Assembly: GCF_011386835.1 (NCBI RefSeq)
Contig: NC_088800.1
Coordinates: forward strand, 55,953,439 to 56,017,438
DNA: 64,000 nt
Direction: 5' to 3'
Origin: Chrysemys picta bellii
Lineage: Eukaryota > Chordata > Testudines > Emydidae
Shown here: positions 45,546 to 56,045 of the stretch, piece by piece
How the letters are laid out: each line of letters opens with the position of its first letter
How positions within the stretch are numbered: the first letter of the stretch is position 1
The notes under the pieces: model-generated
Told to the model about the DNA's origin: nothing
The model's input: only the letters and a program-made list of their open reading frames with translations
The model's database searches: none
Program-made: the position numbers and the translations under genes

Positions 45546-46877
45546 TCAGTGTCCTGCAAACCCGGCATCGACCAGTTGCTCCTCTGGGGCCTGACCCGCA
45601 GTGTGGGACTGGGACGGTACCGTACTTGGTGCCGAGTCCACTCCTTCCCGCTCCGGAGGTCTAGAGACCGTTGCCTCCTTATGTGATGGCGGGCGGTGCC
45701 GTGGGGAGCGGGATCGGTACCCCGGTGGCCCGGATCTCGAGGCCCTCGATGGGGGCCCTTGCTGGTGGTAGGCCCAGGGTGTCCAGAATGGCCATTGGCT
45801 CGGCTGGCCCCATTGAGAATGGCCATAGTCTCTGCTGGCCTGCGACCTATGGCCATATCCGCCGTACCGGTCTGAGTCGGTCCCCGAGACCACGGACGGT
45901 GACCTGGAAGGCCACGGCGGAGCCGTAGGATGGTGCCGGTCCGGGTTTGGGGAGTAGCGCCTCCGCGACCAGGATCTGGAATAGCGTCTCGCCGATCTGG
46001 ACCTGGAACGGTACCGGCGGTCGCGGGACCGGGAACGGCTACGGCTGGTCGGCCTCGGGTAACATACCGCCGACATTTCGCGGTGCCGACTCGGTGCCGA
46101 CCGCTTATTGAAGCCCGACTGCTGCGGTGCTTCCTGCACCGAGGGCAACCGGGAGTCCACCGAAGCGGAGCTTGACCGGGACCGGTTCCCGAAACGGTGC
46201 CGAGACGGTGATCGTGACGGGCGCACCATCGCCGGCTTGCCTCTGTGCGGCAGCTTCGGCGGAGTGTCCTCAGCGCGTGCCGGGGCCTCGACGGACAATG
46301 CGATGAGGTCCTTAGCTGCCTCAAACGTGTCCGGAGTGGAGGGCTGTTCCAAGAGCTCCTCCAGCCCTTCATCTTCGCTCGACGCGCCCATCCCGGGGCT
46401 CGACGGGCCTTTCGGCGCCGGAGCCACTACCGGGGTCTGTGCCGGGGCCGTACCGGCCTTAGGGGCACTCGAGGTCTTCACCGGTGCCGCCCTCTTGTGC
46501 GGGGAGCGTCCTCGGGCCTTAGGTTGGCCCTTCGCTTTTGCCGGCGAAGACGACCGGCGTCGTATATGACCCCGATGGGTCGGTGCCGTGGGCTTCATGT
46601 GACCCGCCGGCGCCGGTTCCCGCACCGATGCCGGGGCGCTCCGCATGGAGGCAGATGGTGCCGCCGAAGTGGAGGGCTGTAATGCCGTCTCCATGAGCAG
46701 CTGCTTAAGATGAAAGTCTCTTTCTTTCTTGGTTCTGGGCTTAAAGGCCTTGCAGATCTTGCAGCGCTCTTTCTGGTGAGCCTCCCCCAGGCAACGGAGA
46801 CACGAGGCGTGGGGGTCGCTCAATGGCATAGGCCTGCGGCACGTGGCACAAGCCTTGAAGCCTTGGGCGTGCGGCAT
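45546..46877 (-). CDS. DIRS Gag, N-terminal part with Cys pairs and SR-like tract
   Basis: The ATG at 46877-46875 (MPHAQGFKAC) gives 443 residues. Three CxxC pairs (Cys10/13, 26/29, 39/42, with His23 and His34) form a likely zinc-binding head, seen as CATCRR, CLRC and CKIC. A Pro/Ala/Ser-rich middle follows, then an acidic patch (SSEDEGLEELLEQ). An Arg-Ser tract at about 277-309 (SRSRSRSRDRRYRSRSRS) closely resembles the RS domains of splicing factors. The frame ends at TGA 45546-45548, near a point where another frame continues the expected protein. DIRS Gag is thought to package the RNA; the roles of the zinc head and RS tract here are inferred. Confidence 0.8.
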   Translation of the reverse strand: MPHAQGFKACATCRRPMPLSDPHASCLRCLGEAHQKERCKICKAFKPRTKKERDFHLKQLLMETALQPSTSAAPSASMRSAPASVREPAPAGHMKPTAPTHRGHIRRRSSSPAKAKGQPKARGRSPHKRAAPVKTSSAPKAGTAPAQTPVVAPAPKGPSSPGMGASSEDEGLEELLEQPSTPDTFEAAKDLIALSVEAPARAEDTPPKLPHRGKPAMVRPSRSPSRHRFGNRSRSSSASVDSRLPSVQEAPQQSGFNKRSAPSRHREMSAVCYPRPTSRSRSRSRDRRYRSRSRSARRYSRSWSRRRYSPNPDRHHPTAPPWPSRSPSVVSGTDSDRYGGYGHRSQASRDYGHSQWGQPSQWPFWTPWAYHQQGPPSRASRSGPPGYRSRSPRHRPPSHKEATVSRPPEREGVDSAPSTVPSQSHTAGQAPEEQLVDAGFAGH

Positions 46878-47066
46878 GCCCCGCCGCCCAGGGCCGGTGC
46901 CGGGGTTGAACAAACAACCACAGCAAGAACTTTAAGTACCCTAATGAGCTGTTAACTACTGCTCAACACTACAACAAACTAACTGATAACTGCTAGATAA
47001 CACTAATGACTATTACTAAGGGACACTCTCAGACGAGAGACAGAGTTGTTCCAACGCCGCCAGGGA

Positions 47067-47257
47067 CGGTAAGAAGGAACTGGAGGGGTCGGGTCGGCAG
47101 GGATATATATACCCTGGAGCGGGGCGCCGCTCTGGCGGGAAGGAGGGGGCCCTGCCGGCCCGACGGGAGCCGCTAAGGGAAAAAGTTTCCGACGTCCGTG
47201 CACGCGGCGCGCGTACACCTAATGTGTAATGGACGTGAACAATCACTCGAAGAAGAA
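47067..47257. repeat. Right (5') inverted terminal repeat of the young DIRS
   Basis: Inverted copy of the left repeat, ending CAATCACTCGAAGAAGAA at 47257. Across the shared part only about three positions differ from the left repeat, all transitions. It holds the likely promoter for the minus-strand genes. Confidence 0.92.
47100..47114 (-). promoter_or_regulatory. Palindromic TATA element in the DIRS 5' repeat
   Basis: GGGATATATATACCC reads almost the same on both strands. On the minus strand it lies about 220 bp upstream of the Gag ATG, so it is a plausible TATA box for the element. The left repeat has the mirror copy at about 42139-42153. Promoter activity is inferred. Confidence 0.5.
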
Positions 47258-48119
47258 CTTGTGGATCGAGGTAAAGGCCCCTGGGTTGAGGGTTTTCTGG
47301 AGGGATCTGGAAGGGAAGGGTACCTTATACCTCCATGGAATTGTCCTCCTGGAAGCTCCTGTTGGAGTGCTGGTTCCCCAAATGTATTCTGGCAAATTCC
47401 CACTCTGAGTGTCGACACCTGACAGAGCTGACTGCCTGACGCAGGGCTGTTCCCGCTGTGACCTGGCTGCAGTGGAGCCACTTGGCAGTGGACTGGTGGC
47501 CAGGCCCTTCACACAGAACAGGCCTGCTACGGGGGCTTGCAATGCACAGGCATAGGCAGTGCATTCCCTGCACGTTTCCTCATTTCTTCTGGGAATACAC
47601 TTTCCCTTCTGATTCTCCATGTTGCTCCAGGACTCCACTTGAGTCCAAGAATGAGATGGAGCGTCCTCTGAGACCCAACAGGTGCAGCTGTTTCCCAGAG
47701 AAACAGGAGAATTGAAAAAGGTCTTCCCACTTGCTGGAGAAGGGAGGAACTGGGCCCAACCATTTTATCTCATGGATCACTACCCACCTGAGAGGCAGGT
47801 GAGACACAAATCCACTGCCCATTTTAATGGCAAGGAGCTGGTTGACAGAAGAAAATACTAAACTCCTAAAGCATTTCTAGACACTGTAAAATGTGTGGAA
47901 TATGTGGAACACAGGATGGCATGGGTTGGACTAAATGCTTTACTAAAGCTCATTTCAAGTGTCCTATAAAAACTCCCATGTGTGGCTTTACCATTTGATT
48001 AGCTTGGTCATTTCTAAACTCATGCTGATAAATTGTCTCTCTAGCATCATCAGGTAATCTTAATAGGTTGTTCTTTATATACCTTATTACAAAGGTACTG
48101 TCATAACACTGCTTCTGTC
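47258..48119. other. AXIN1 intron between DIRS and CR1, nothing recognised
   Basis: No exon or bounded repeat was recognised. Sequence left of 41966 and right of 47258 would have been contiguous before the DIRS insertion. Confidence 0.4.
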
Positions 48120-48160
48120 TCCTCCACCTGCGCTAGTGTTGACAGACAAACAACCTAACC

Positions 48161-49142
48161 ATGGATGCCTCTACCCAGATCGTGGTGTTGATTTGCAGAC
48201 TGTGGCCTGCATTTCCCATTCACAGAAAACCAGGCTGGGGGGAACATCCAGTGTGAAAGGTGCCTGCGGGTGGAATCTCTCAGGAAGCAGGTGGGAGAGC
48301 TACAGGAGCAGGTGGCTAGGCTGAGGAGCATCCGTGCCCATGAGGAATTCCTTGAAAGTATTCATATGGAGACATACAAGGCTGAGGAAGATATCCAGCT
48401 ATAGAGAACTGCTGCCACACCATTGGGGGAGGAGGATATGGGTCTGTCACAGGGAGGACACTGGCAGGTGGTTACTTCTGGCAGCAGGCAGTGCTCCACT
48501 CCTACCCATTATGGTGATGGAAAACTGTTATGCTGCCCTGGCAACAAGCGATGAGGAACCACCCCCAAAGGTGGAGGAGGAGAAGCCAGGAACCCCCAAG
48601 GCTGGGAGGATCGCAGCCACCACTCCCAGGAGGAAACATAGGATAGTGGCGGTTGGTGACTCTCTTCTGAGGGGGATGGAGGCCCATCTGTAGCCCTGAC
48701 ATAGCATCCTGGGAGGTATGCTGCCTGCCAGGGCCCCATATCAAGACGTTACAGAGGGATTGTCGAGGATCATCCAGACCTCTGACTACTACCCCATGCT
48801 ACTCATCCATGTGGGCACTAATGATACTACAAGGTATGACCCTCAGCAGATCAGAAGTGACTACAGGGCTCTGGGAGTAAGGGTGAAGGAGTTGGGAGCG
48901 CAGGTGGTGTTCTCTTCGATCCTTCCAGTCAAGTGTACGGGCCCAGGCAGAGACAGATGCATCCCGGAGGTGAATGCCTGGCTGAGAGGATAGAGTTGCC
49001 AGGAGGGCTTCGGCTTCCTTGAACATGGGATGCTGTTCCAGGAAGAAGAACTGCTAAGCAGAGATGGGGTCCACCTATTGAGGAAGGGGAAGAGCATATT
49101 TGGATACAGACTGGCTAATCTAATGAGGAGGGCTTTAAACTA
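48161..49142 (+). pseudogene. CR1 ORF1 remnant with GDSL/SGNH esterase domain
   Basis: Early segments show CERCLRVESLRKQVGELQEQ, a Cys-containing coiled-coil start. Then comes MENCYAALATSDEEPPPKVE and the esterase: GDSLLRG at about 48655 (serine block), HVGTNDTT at about 48810 and RDGVHL at about 49063 with the catalytic His. CR1-type ORF1p proteins commonly carry this esterase. In-frame TAG at 48691 and TGA shortly after, another TAG at about 48991, and shifts in the N-terminal part show that it is dead. Confidence 0.85.
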
Positions 49143-49299
49143 GGTTCGAAGGGGGTAGGTGACCAAAGCACACAGGTAATTCAAAAGCATGGAGAACTGG
49201 GAGAAGGGTCGGAATTTGGGGGAGCATGGGCTGTGATAGCAGGGATAAGGGAAAGTCAAGACAGAACTGGGGGAGGGAATCAAATCAGTATCTTAGATG

Positions 49300-52250
49300 T
49301 CTGCATAGTAATGCAAGAAGTATGAGGAATAAGCAGAAAACTCGAAATGCTAGTAAATAAACATAACTAGTGGGATAATACGCATGACTGGAATATTGGT
49401 ATAGAAGGGTACAACTTGCTCAGGAAGGACAGGCAAGGAAAAAATGGAGGAGGTGTTGCCTTATATATTAAAAATGTATATACTTGGACTGAGGTTGAGA
49501 TGAAAATAGGAGACAAACTTGTTGAAAGTCTCTGGGTAATGATAAAAGGGGTAAAAAACAAGGGTGATGTCATGGTAGGGGTCTACTATAGACCACCTAA
49601 CCAGGAAGAAGTGGTGGATGAGGCTTTTTTTTTTACAGAACTAACAAAATCATCCAAAGCACAGGACTTGGTGGTGATTGGGGACTTCAACTACTCAGAC
49701 ATCTGTTGGGAAAATAACACAGCAGGGCACAATTATCCAACAAGTTCTTGGAATGTATTGGACACAATTATTTATTTCAGAAGGTGGAGAAAGCTACTAG
49801 GGGAGAGGCTGTTCTAGAATTGATTTTGACAAATAGGGAGGAACTGGTTGAGAATTTGAAAGTGGAAGGCAGCTTGGGTGAAAGTGATCATGTTTCTAAG
49901 GAATGGTAGGAGGGAGAACAGCAAAATAAAGACAGTGGATTTCAAGAAGGCAGACTTTAGCAAACTCAGGGAGTTGGTAGGTAAGATCCCATGGGAAGCA
50001 AGTCTAAGGGGAAAAACAATTGAAGACAATTGGCCGTTTTTCTAGGAGACGTTATTAAGGGCACAAGAGCAAACTATCCCACTGGGTAGGAAAGATAGGA
50101 AGTCTGGCAAGAGGCCGCCCTGGCTTAACCAGGAGATCTTCAATGATCTAAAAAAAAAAAAAAAAATCCTACAAAAAGTGGAAACTCGGTTAAATTACAA
50201 AGGATGAATATAAGCAAATAACACAAGTATGTAGGGACAGGATTAGAAAGGCCAAGGCACAAAATGAGATCAAACTAGCTAGAGACAGAAAAGGTAACAA
50301 GAAAACAGTCTACAAATACATTAGAAGCAAGAGGAAGACCAAGGCCAGGGTAGGCCCATTATTCAATGTGGGGGAGGGGGGAAAAACAATAACAGAAAAC
50401 GTGGAAATGGCAGAGGTGCTTAATGACTTATTTGTTTCGGTTTTCACCAAGAAGGTTGATGATGATTGCACAGGCGCCGACTCTGTGGGTGCTCTGGGGC
50501 TGGAGCACCCATGGGGAAAAATTGGTGGGTGCTTAGCACCCACTGGCAGCTCCCCTCAACGCCCTCTCGCTCCAGCTCACCTCCGCCTCCGCTCCTGAGC
50601 ACGCCACGTGCCCACTTTTTCCCCCTAGCTCCCAGCGCTTGCGCCGTGAAACAGCTGTTTCATGCGGCAAGCGCTGGGAGGGAGGAGGGGGAACACGGCA
50701 CACTCGGGGAAGAGGTGGGGCCGGGGGGGGATTTGGGGAAGGGGTCCAATAGGGGCAGGGGCGGGGTTGGGGTGGGGACTTTGGGGAAGGGGTTGGAATG
50801 GGAGTGGTGCAGGGGCAGGGAAAGGGTGGAGTCGGGGCAGGGCCAGGGCCGGGGAGGCGCGAGCACTCACTGGCGCTGGGGAAAGTTTGCGCCTATGGGT
50901 GATGGGTCATCTAACACAGTGAATGCCAGTGAAAATGAGGTACGATCAGAGGCTAAAATAGGGAAAGAACAAGTTAAAAATTACTTAGACAAGTTAGATG
51001 TCTTCAAGTCACAAAGGCCTGATGAAATACATCCTAGAATACTCAAGGAGCTGAGCCATTAGCAATTATCTTTGAAAAGTCATGGAAGATGGGAGGGATT
51101 CCAGAAGATTGGAAAAGGGCAAATATATAATGCCAATCTATAAAAAGAGAAATAAGGACAACCTGGGGAATTACAAACCAGTCAGCTTAGCTTCAGAAAG
51201 ATAATGGAGCAAATAATTAAGCAATCAATTTGCATACATCTAGAAGATAATAAGGTGATAAGTAACAGTCAGCATGGATTTGTCAATAACAAATTGTGTC
51301 AAACCAACTTGATAGCTTTCTTTGACAGGGTAACAAGCCTTTTGAAAAGGGGTAAGTAGTAGACGTGGTATATCTTGACTTTAGTAAAGCTTCTGATACT
51401 GTCTCACATGACCTTCTCATAAACAAACTAGGGAAATGAAACCTATATGGAGCTACTATAAGCTGGGTGCATAATTGGTTGGAAAACTGTTCCCAGAGAG
51501 CAGTTATCAGTGGCTCACAGTCATGTTGGAAAGGGATAATGAGTGGGGTCCCGCAAGGAACAGTTCTGAGTCCAGTTTTGTTGAATATCTTCATCAAAGA
51601 TTTAGATAATGGCATAGAGAGTAACTGGACAAACTGGAGAAATGGTCTGAAGTAAACAGGATTAAATTCAATAATGACAAATGCAAAGTACTCCACTTAG
51701 GAAGGAACAATCAGTTGCACACATACAAAATGGAAAATGACTGCCTAGGAAGGAGTACTGCGGAAAGGGATCTGGAGTTCATAGTGGACCACAAGCTAAA
51801 TGAATCAACAGTGTAACACTGTTGCAAAAAAACAAAAACAAAACAAACCTCATTCTGGGACATATTAGCAGGAGTGTTGTAAGCAAGACACAAGAACTAA
51901 TTCTTCTGCTCTACTCTGCACTGACTAAGCCTCAACTGGAGTATTGTGTCCAGTTCTGAGTGCCACATTTCAGGAAAAATGTGGACAAATTGGAGGAAGT
52001 CCAGAGAAGAGCAACAAAATTGATTAAAGGCTAGAAAACATTACCTATGAGGGAAGATTGAAAGAATTAGGTTTGTTTAGTCTGGAAAAGAGAAGACTGA
52101 GAGGGGACATGATAACAGGTTTCAAGTACATAAAAGGTTGTTACAAGGAGGAGGGAGAAAAATTGTTCTTCTTAACCTCTGAGGCAAGGGCTTAAATTGC
52201 AGCAAGGGAGGTTCAGGTTGGACATTAGGAAAAACTTCCTAACTGTCAGG
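49300..52250 (+). pseudogene. CR1 ORF2 remnant (endonuclease and reverse transcriptase)
   Basis: The APE-type endonuclease is seen as GGGVALYIKN, VGVYYRPPNQEE and VVIGDFNYSDICW (about 49440-49700). Linker fragments follow with DVFKSQRPDEIHPRILKELS (about 51000-51060). The reverse transcriptase shows SGVPQGTVLSPVLLNIFI (about 51540-51600) and then DLDNGIES. The next part, which should contain the catalytic FADD motif, is missing: the sequence jumps to a region matching the thumb (LEKWSEVNRIKFNNDKCKVL in another frame). The C-terminus survives in fragments up to about 52250. It is not functional. Confidence 0.85.
50469..50897 (+). mobile_element. GC-rich hAT-like MITE, family A copy 2, nested in CR1 ORF2
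   Basis: Starts CACAGGCGCCGACTCTGTGG and ends GTTTGCGCCTATG. Flanking 8-mers GATGATTG and GGTGATGG agree at six of eight positions. The interior has the family signature GTGGGTGCTCTGGGGCTGGA and a long G-rich half (GGGGCAGGGGCGGGGTTGGG). The CR1 reading resumes after it. Confidence 0.85.
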
Positions 52251-52481
52251 GTGGTTAAGCACTGGAATAAATTGCCTAGGGAGGTTGTGGAATCGCCATC
52301 ATTGGAGATTTTTAAGAGCAGGTTAGACGAACACCTGCCAGGGAGATCTAGATAATACTTAGTCCTGCAGGGGACTGGACTAGATGACCTTTCGAGGTCC
52401 CTTCCAATCCTATGATTCTATAAAAGGCTCTATATAATCAATTTAACATTTATGTAGCTCCCATCAGAGCAGCAGCTAAAT

Positions 52482-53695
52482 CAGGGGAGGGCAAACTATG
52501 ACCCACAGGCTGGACGCGGTCTGTCAGGGCTTTCAATCTGGCCCGCAGGATTGCCAGCCCCCTGGCGCAGCGGGGCTAAGGCAGGCTCCCTGCCTGCCCT
52601 GGCCCCGCGCCGCTCCTGGAAGCAGCCGGCACCATGTCCCTGCGGCCCTTCGGGAATGGGCTCTGGCGCTGCCCTCACCTGCAGGCCCCGCCCCCTGCAG
52701 CTCCCATTGGCTGGGAACGGGGAACCACGGCCAATGGGAGCTTTGGGGGTGATACCCACAGGGGAGGGGAGCGTGTGGTGGTGCCACCAGCCCCACCCCA
52801 CCCCCAGGAGCCACTGCCGGACATGCTGGCCACTTCTGGGAGTGGCATGGGGACAGGGCAGGCAGGGAGCCTGCCTTAGCCCCACTGCGTGCTGCTGCCA
52901 TGCCGGAGCCACTCGAGGTAAGCGGCGCCGGGTCGGAGCCTGCACCTCGAACCATAGGTGCCAACTCCGTGGGTGCTGTGGGGCTGGGGCACCCACGGGA
53001 AAAAAATTAGCAGGTGCTTCACACCCACCGGCAGCCAAGCTCCCCCCGCCCCACCCCCTCCTCCTCTCCCAAGTGCGCCATGTCCCCGCTCCTTCCCCTC
53101 CCAGCGCTTCCCGCCCACCGCCTAACAGCTGTTTGGCGGCGCTTAGGACTTTCTGGAAGGGAGGGGGAGGGGTGGGGACATGGCGCGCTTAGGGGAGGAG
53201 GCAGTAAAGAGATGGGGCAGGGGCGGGGACTTGGGGGAAGGGGTGGAATTGGGGCGGGGCGAGGGTGGGGCAGGGGTCAAGCACCCAGGGGGCAGAGGGG
53301 AAGTCGGCGCCTATGTCCCGAATCCCAACTGCACACTGCATTCCAACTCCCTGCCCTGAGCCCCCTGCCGCACCACTCCTGTACCCCAACCTCGTGCCCT
53401 GAGCCCCCCCACATGCCGCACCCCCTCCTGTACCCGAACCTCATCCCGAGCCCCCTCCCACACTCTGCACCCCCTCCTGCACCCCAACCCTCTGCCCGTA
53501 GGCCCCTGCCACACCTCACAGGCAGCCCAACTGCCTGCCCTGAGCCGCCTCCTTCATTCCGCACTCCAACCCCTTGCCCTGAGCCCCTTCCTGCACACTG
53601 CACCCCCTCCCACACTCCAGCCCTACATTCATGGCCCTGCATACAATTTCTCCACCCAGATGTGGCCCTCAGGTCAAAAAGTTTGCCCACCCCTG
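52482..53695 (+). mobile_element. 1.2-kb hAT-like element with 8-bp target duplication
   Basis: Left CAGGGGAGGGCAAACTATG and right AAGTTTGCCCACCCCTG are inverted ends. Flanking 8-mers AGCTAAAT (52474-52481) and AGCTAAAC (53696-53703) differ at one base. The interior contains a short inverted pair (CAGCTCCCATTGGCTGGGAA and CGGCCAATGGGAGC) and a C-rich degenerate tandem array at 53330-53640. No transposase was seen. A family A MITE is nested at 52953-53315. Confidence 0.88.
52953..53315 (+). mobile_element. GC-rich hAT-like MITE, family A copy 3, nested in the hAT element
   Basis: Ends CATAGGTGCCAACTCCGTGG and AAGTCGGCGCCTATG are inverted. The family signature GGGCTGGGGCACCCACGGGA follows the left end. 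The 8-mers on each side (CCTCGAAC and TCCCGAAT) match only partly. Confidence 0.8.
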
Positions 53696-54852
53696 AGCTA
53701 AACTCTTCACTGGTAAATGAATGGTGAAGTCCCTAGCGGACTTTGTGAACTCAGCTTCCTTCCTGGTAAGGGTGGCTCTATACCATAATAAGGGGATTAT
53801 GCAATGCATTCTGCAAGAACTATCTGCACTGGTTACATTATAGCAATTGGCTATTCTGATGAGGTTTGTTTCCCGTTATGAAATCCTCCAATAGAAGAAA
53901 GTTAATAGGTTACTACTGCCTGTCCGAGAGTGTGCTACACATCAGGTCTAGATAGGTGCAGGGATTACTTTAACTATAGGCCATACTATACTATCAGCAG
54001 TGACTGATTTTGGAAAGCAACAATGGAAAAATGTATCCGCTTAGATGTTAATTGGGTAGATTTAATTCGACACACTTACATTTCATTTTAATTTTAAAAA
54101 ATGAACTTTATAAAATGCCGCACTGGCGTGTTCTAAAACATATTATCTTATTACCTTCTCCTTTCATAGCGGATGGATAAAGTGAGGGCAGAGCAGTGGC
54201 TCTCTGAAGTCTATGCCAATTCCATGCCAGTAATTGGCAGGCAGGAGGTGCCACAGTGTCTGAACTAAACTCTTATTCCCTGGAGAGAGACTAGAACTAA
54301 CTTGCTTCCTCTGTCCTCTCAAATATAAATATGCAATGATATACCTTCTCCCATGGGACTTAAAATTAAAGCACAAAACCTAATGGGAAAACTGTATCTT
54401 TCACTGAGAAATCCTTGTGGAGTGTCTGTGTGAAATTTACAAGGAGCAAGTAATTCTCAAAGAACATGCAGATAAGCACTACAGTAGAAACGTTTATCAA
54501 GCAGCAGGTGTCCAATTTAAACCTTGCTTAAAAAAAAAAACTGTTTTCCAAAAAAAGTCAATAAAATTTCATGCTAAGTAAAACTAATTAGGGTGCAAGT
54601 AACCACTGCTGGAATGACACTTATTCATCTCAACAAAAGAAATATCTGGCAGATGGAAGTTCGTTAAAGCAGAGTTCGCCATACATATTTTATGCGCCAC
54701 ACTCAGAATTTATAACCTGCGGTTCACTGAAGCGTTGCCAGTACACATGATCAATAGAAAGCCACTATTATTTTTATCCAAAAGGTAAAGCTGCTGACAG
54801 GCTTTGAAGTCAAAGAATATTCACTCAGTGGTTCCCACTGTTCGGCAACTGG

Positions 54853-54883
<31 letters not shown>

Positions 54884-56045
54884 TCAAATTTCAACTCTAA
54901 CAAAGCAATGCTTACAGTAAAAACGGCAGCAGCGGGAAATAAAAAGGCACCCAGCCAGTCTTTTCGACAGCAACCACACTGTGAAAGCAACTATGTGAAA
55001 GGAGAAGAGGCTGAACAACAGTGGCTAGTAAGCTTCCACAGCCAAGGCTTTTATTTTCAACCCAATGATCAAAGCACAGGAGACCCTCTTAAATCATCAG
55101 GAAAATAATCTAATTTAAAAGGCAAAATAAAGATTTTAAACACAAGATTAAAACAAGCGTGGATTTTGCCTGCATTGCACTGCTTCTGAACAGGCAGGAG
55201 GAGAGTGGCTATGCTGAGTGAAGCCATTTCTCGGAGGACAGAGACATTGTCTCAATTTGATTTGTGCTAGAGCACAGCTGCCCAAGGAAGAAAGTAGTAT
55301 CTTTATTTTCTGCTAAACATGACATAACACCTGTAACTTCTCGCTCAGGGGAAAAAAGGCTTACAGTGATCAGCAAATGTGCAAAAGTTGCTACAGAATC
55401 TTAAGGGTTATGTTAAGCGTCTAATACCAGGCTCTTTGCCCTGATGAAACTGGGGAAAAACTAGAGACAAGAAAGGAGCCCACCTTTCTATCTTATATCC
55501 CAAAATAGTGGTCCTCTGCATCAGGCTGGGCTGCCTGGACAGAAACACCAGTTGGGGACATGACATTTGTCAAATAACCATCAGTCCAGATCCTTAAATT
55601 GCCCCTAAGTTTACATCATTTCTCTGCTCAGCTTCACTTTGTGCTAGATGGGCAGTTACACATTACAGAAATACATCCAAGATTAGCTCCAAAGTACTTA
55701 CTGTGAGGGGTCTGCCACCATTATATGTGAGCTTGCCCGGCCATCCTACCCAACAACCCAGCCCCTGTCCTGGATCCTCAAACAGGCAACTATTCACCAA
55801 TTACCTTAAAGGGCTGTGCATTTTAAAATCAAGTGTTGAGTAGGCGTAACAGTTTTGAAGTGGACTATCCAACTTTGCCTCTCAATAGCCCACTAGACCA
55901 CCATTTTAAAAAGCAATGCACTCCCCTGTGACTCCATACAATGATGAGACCACCTGGAGACCTGATCTTTTGCTGACCAAGTGTGCACCTGCAGTCTCTC
56001 ATACTGGGAGATAAACTTATCGACAGGCAGAGTATTGCTACTTAC
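53696..56045. other. AXIN1 intron, nothing recognised
   Basis: Downstream of exon A. A run of about 21 A is at 54852-54872. No exon or bounded transposon was recognised in 2.3 kb. Confidence 0.45.

Larger units (their letters stand above)
41967..47257 (-). mobile_element. Young DIRS-like tyrosine-recombinase retrotransposon, reverse transcriptase deleted
   Basis: This 5.3-kb element codes on the minus strand. It has inverted terminal repeats (41967-42183 and 47067-47257), an internal complementary region beside the 3' repeat (42221-42318), a two-part Gag, an RNase H domain and a tyrosine recombinase. This is the standard DIRS layout. Insertion goes through a recombinase and a circular intermediate, which fits the absence of a target duplication. 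The repeats share about 172 bp with about three differences, so the insertion is recent. Most of the reverse transcriptase is missing, and the pol frame is broken at the joint (about 44275-44300). The copy is therefore unlikely to move unaided. Confidence 0.93.
48120..52421 (+). mobile_element. Near full-length CR1 LINE, inactivated, with a nested MITE
   Basis: A 4.3-kb plus-strand copy including both ORF1 and ORF2 regions and an intact 3' end (GGGGACTGGACTAGATGACC, CCTATGATTCTATA). The start near 48120 is approximate. The open frames are broken by stops and shifts, and part of the reverse transcriptase is deleted. A hAT-like MITE (50469-50897) inserted in ORF2. Most other CR1 copies in the window are much shorter. 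Confidence 0.9.

Noticed and set aside
45497..46372. 291-codon minus-strand frame overlapping Gag
   Set aside because: It is the alternative frame of the Arg/Ser-rich Gag region. Only its last ~25 codons are meaningful, as the continuation of Gag after a frameshift.
53014..53727. 237-codon Pro/Ser/His-rich plus-strand frame
   Set aside because: It runs through a MITE and a C-rich tandem array; composition alone explains it.
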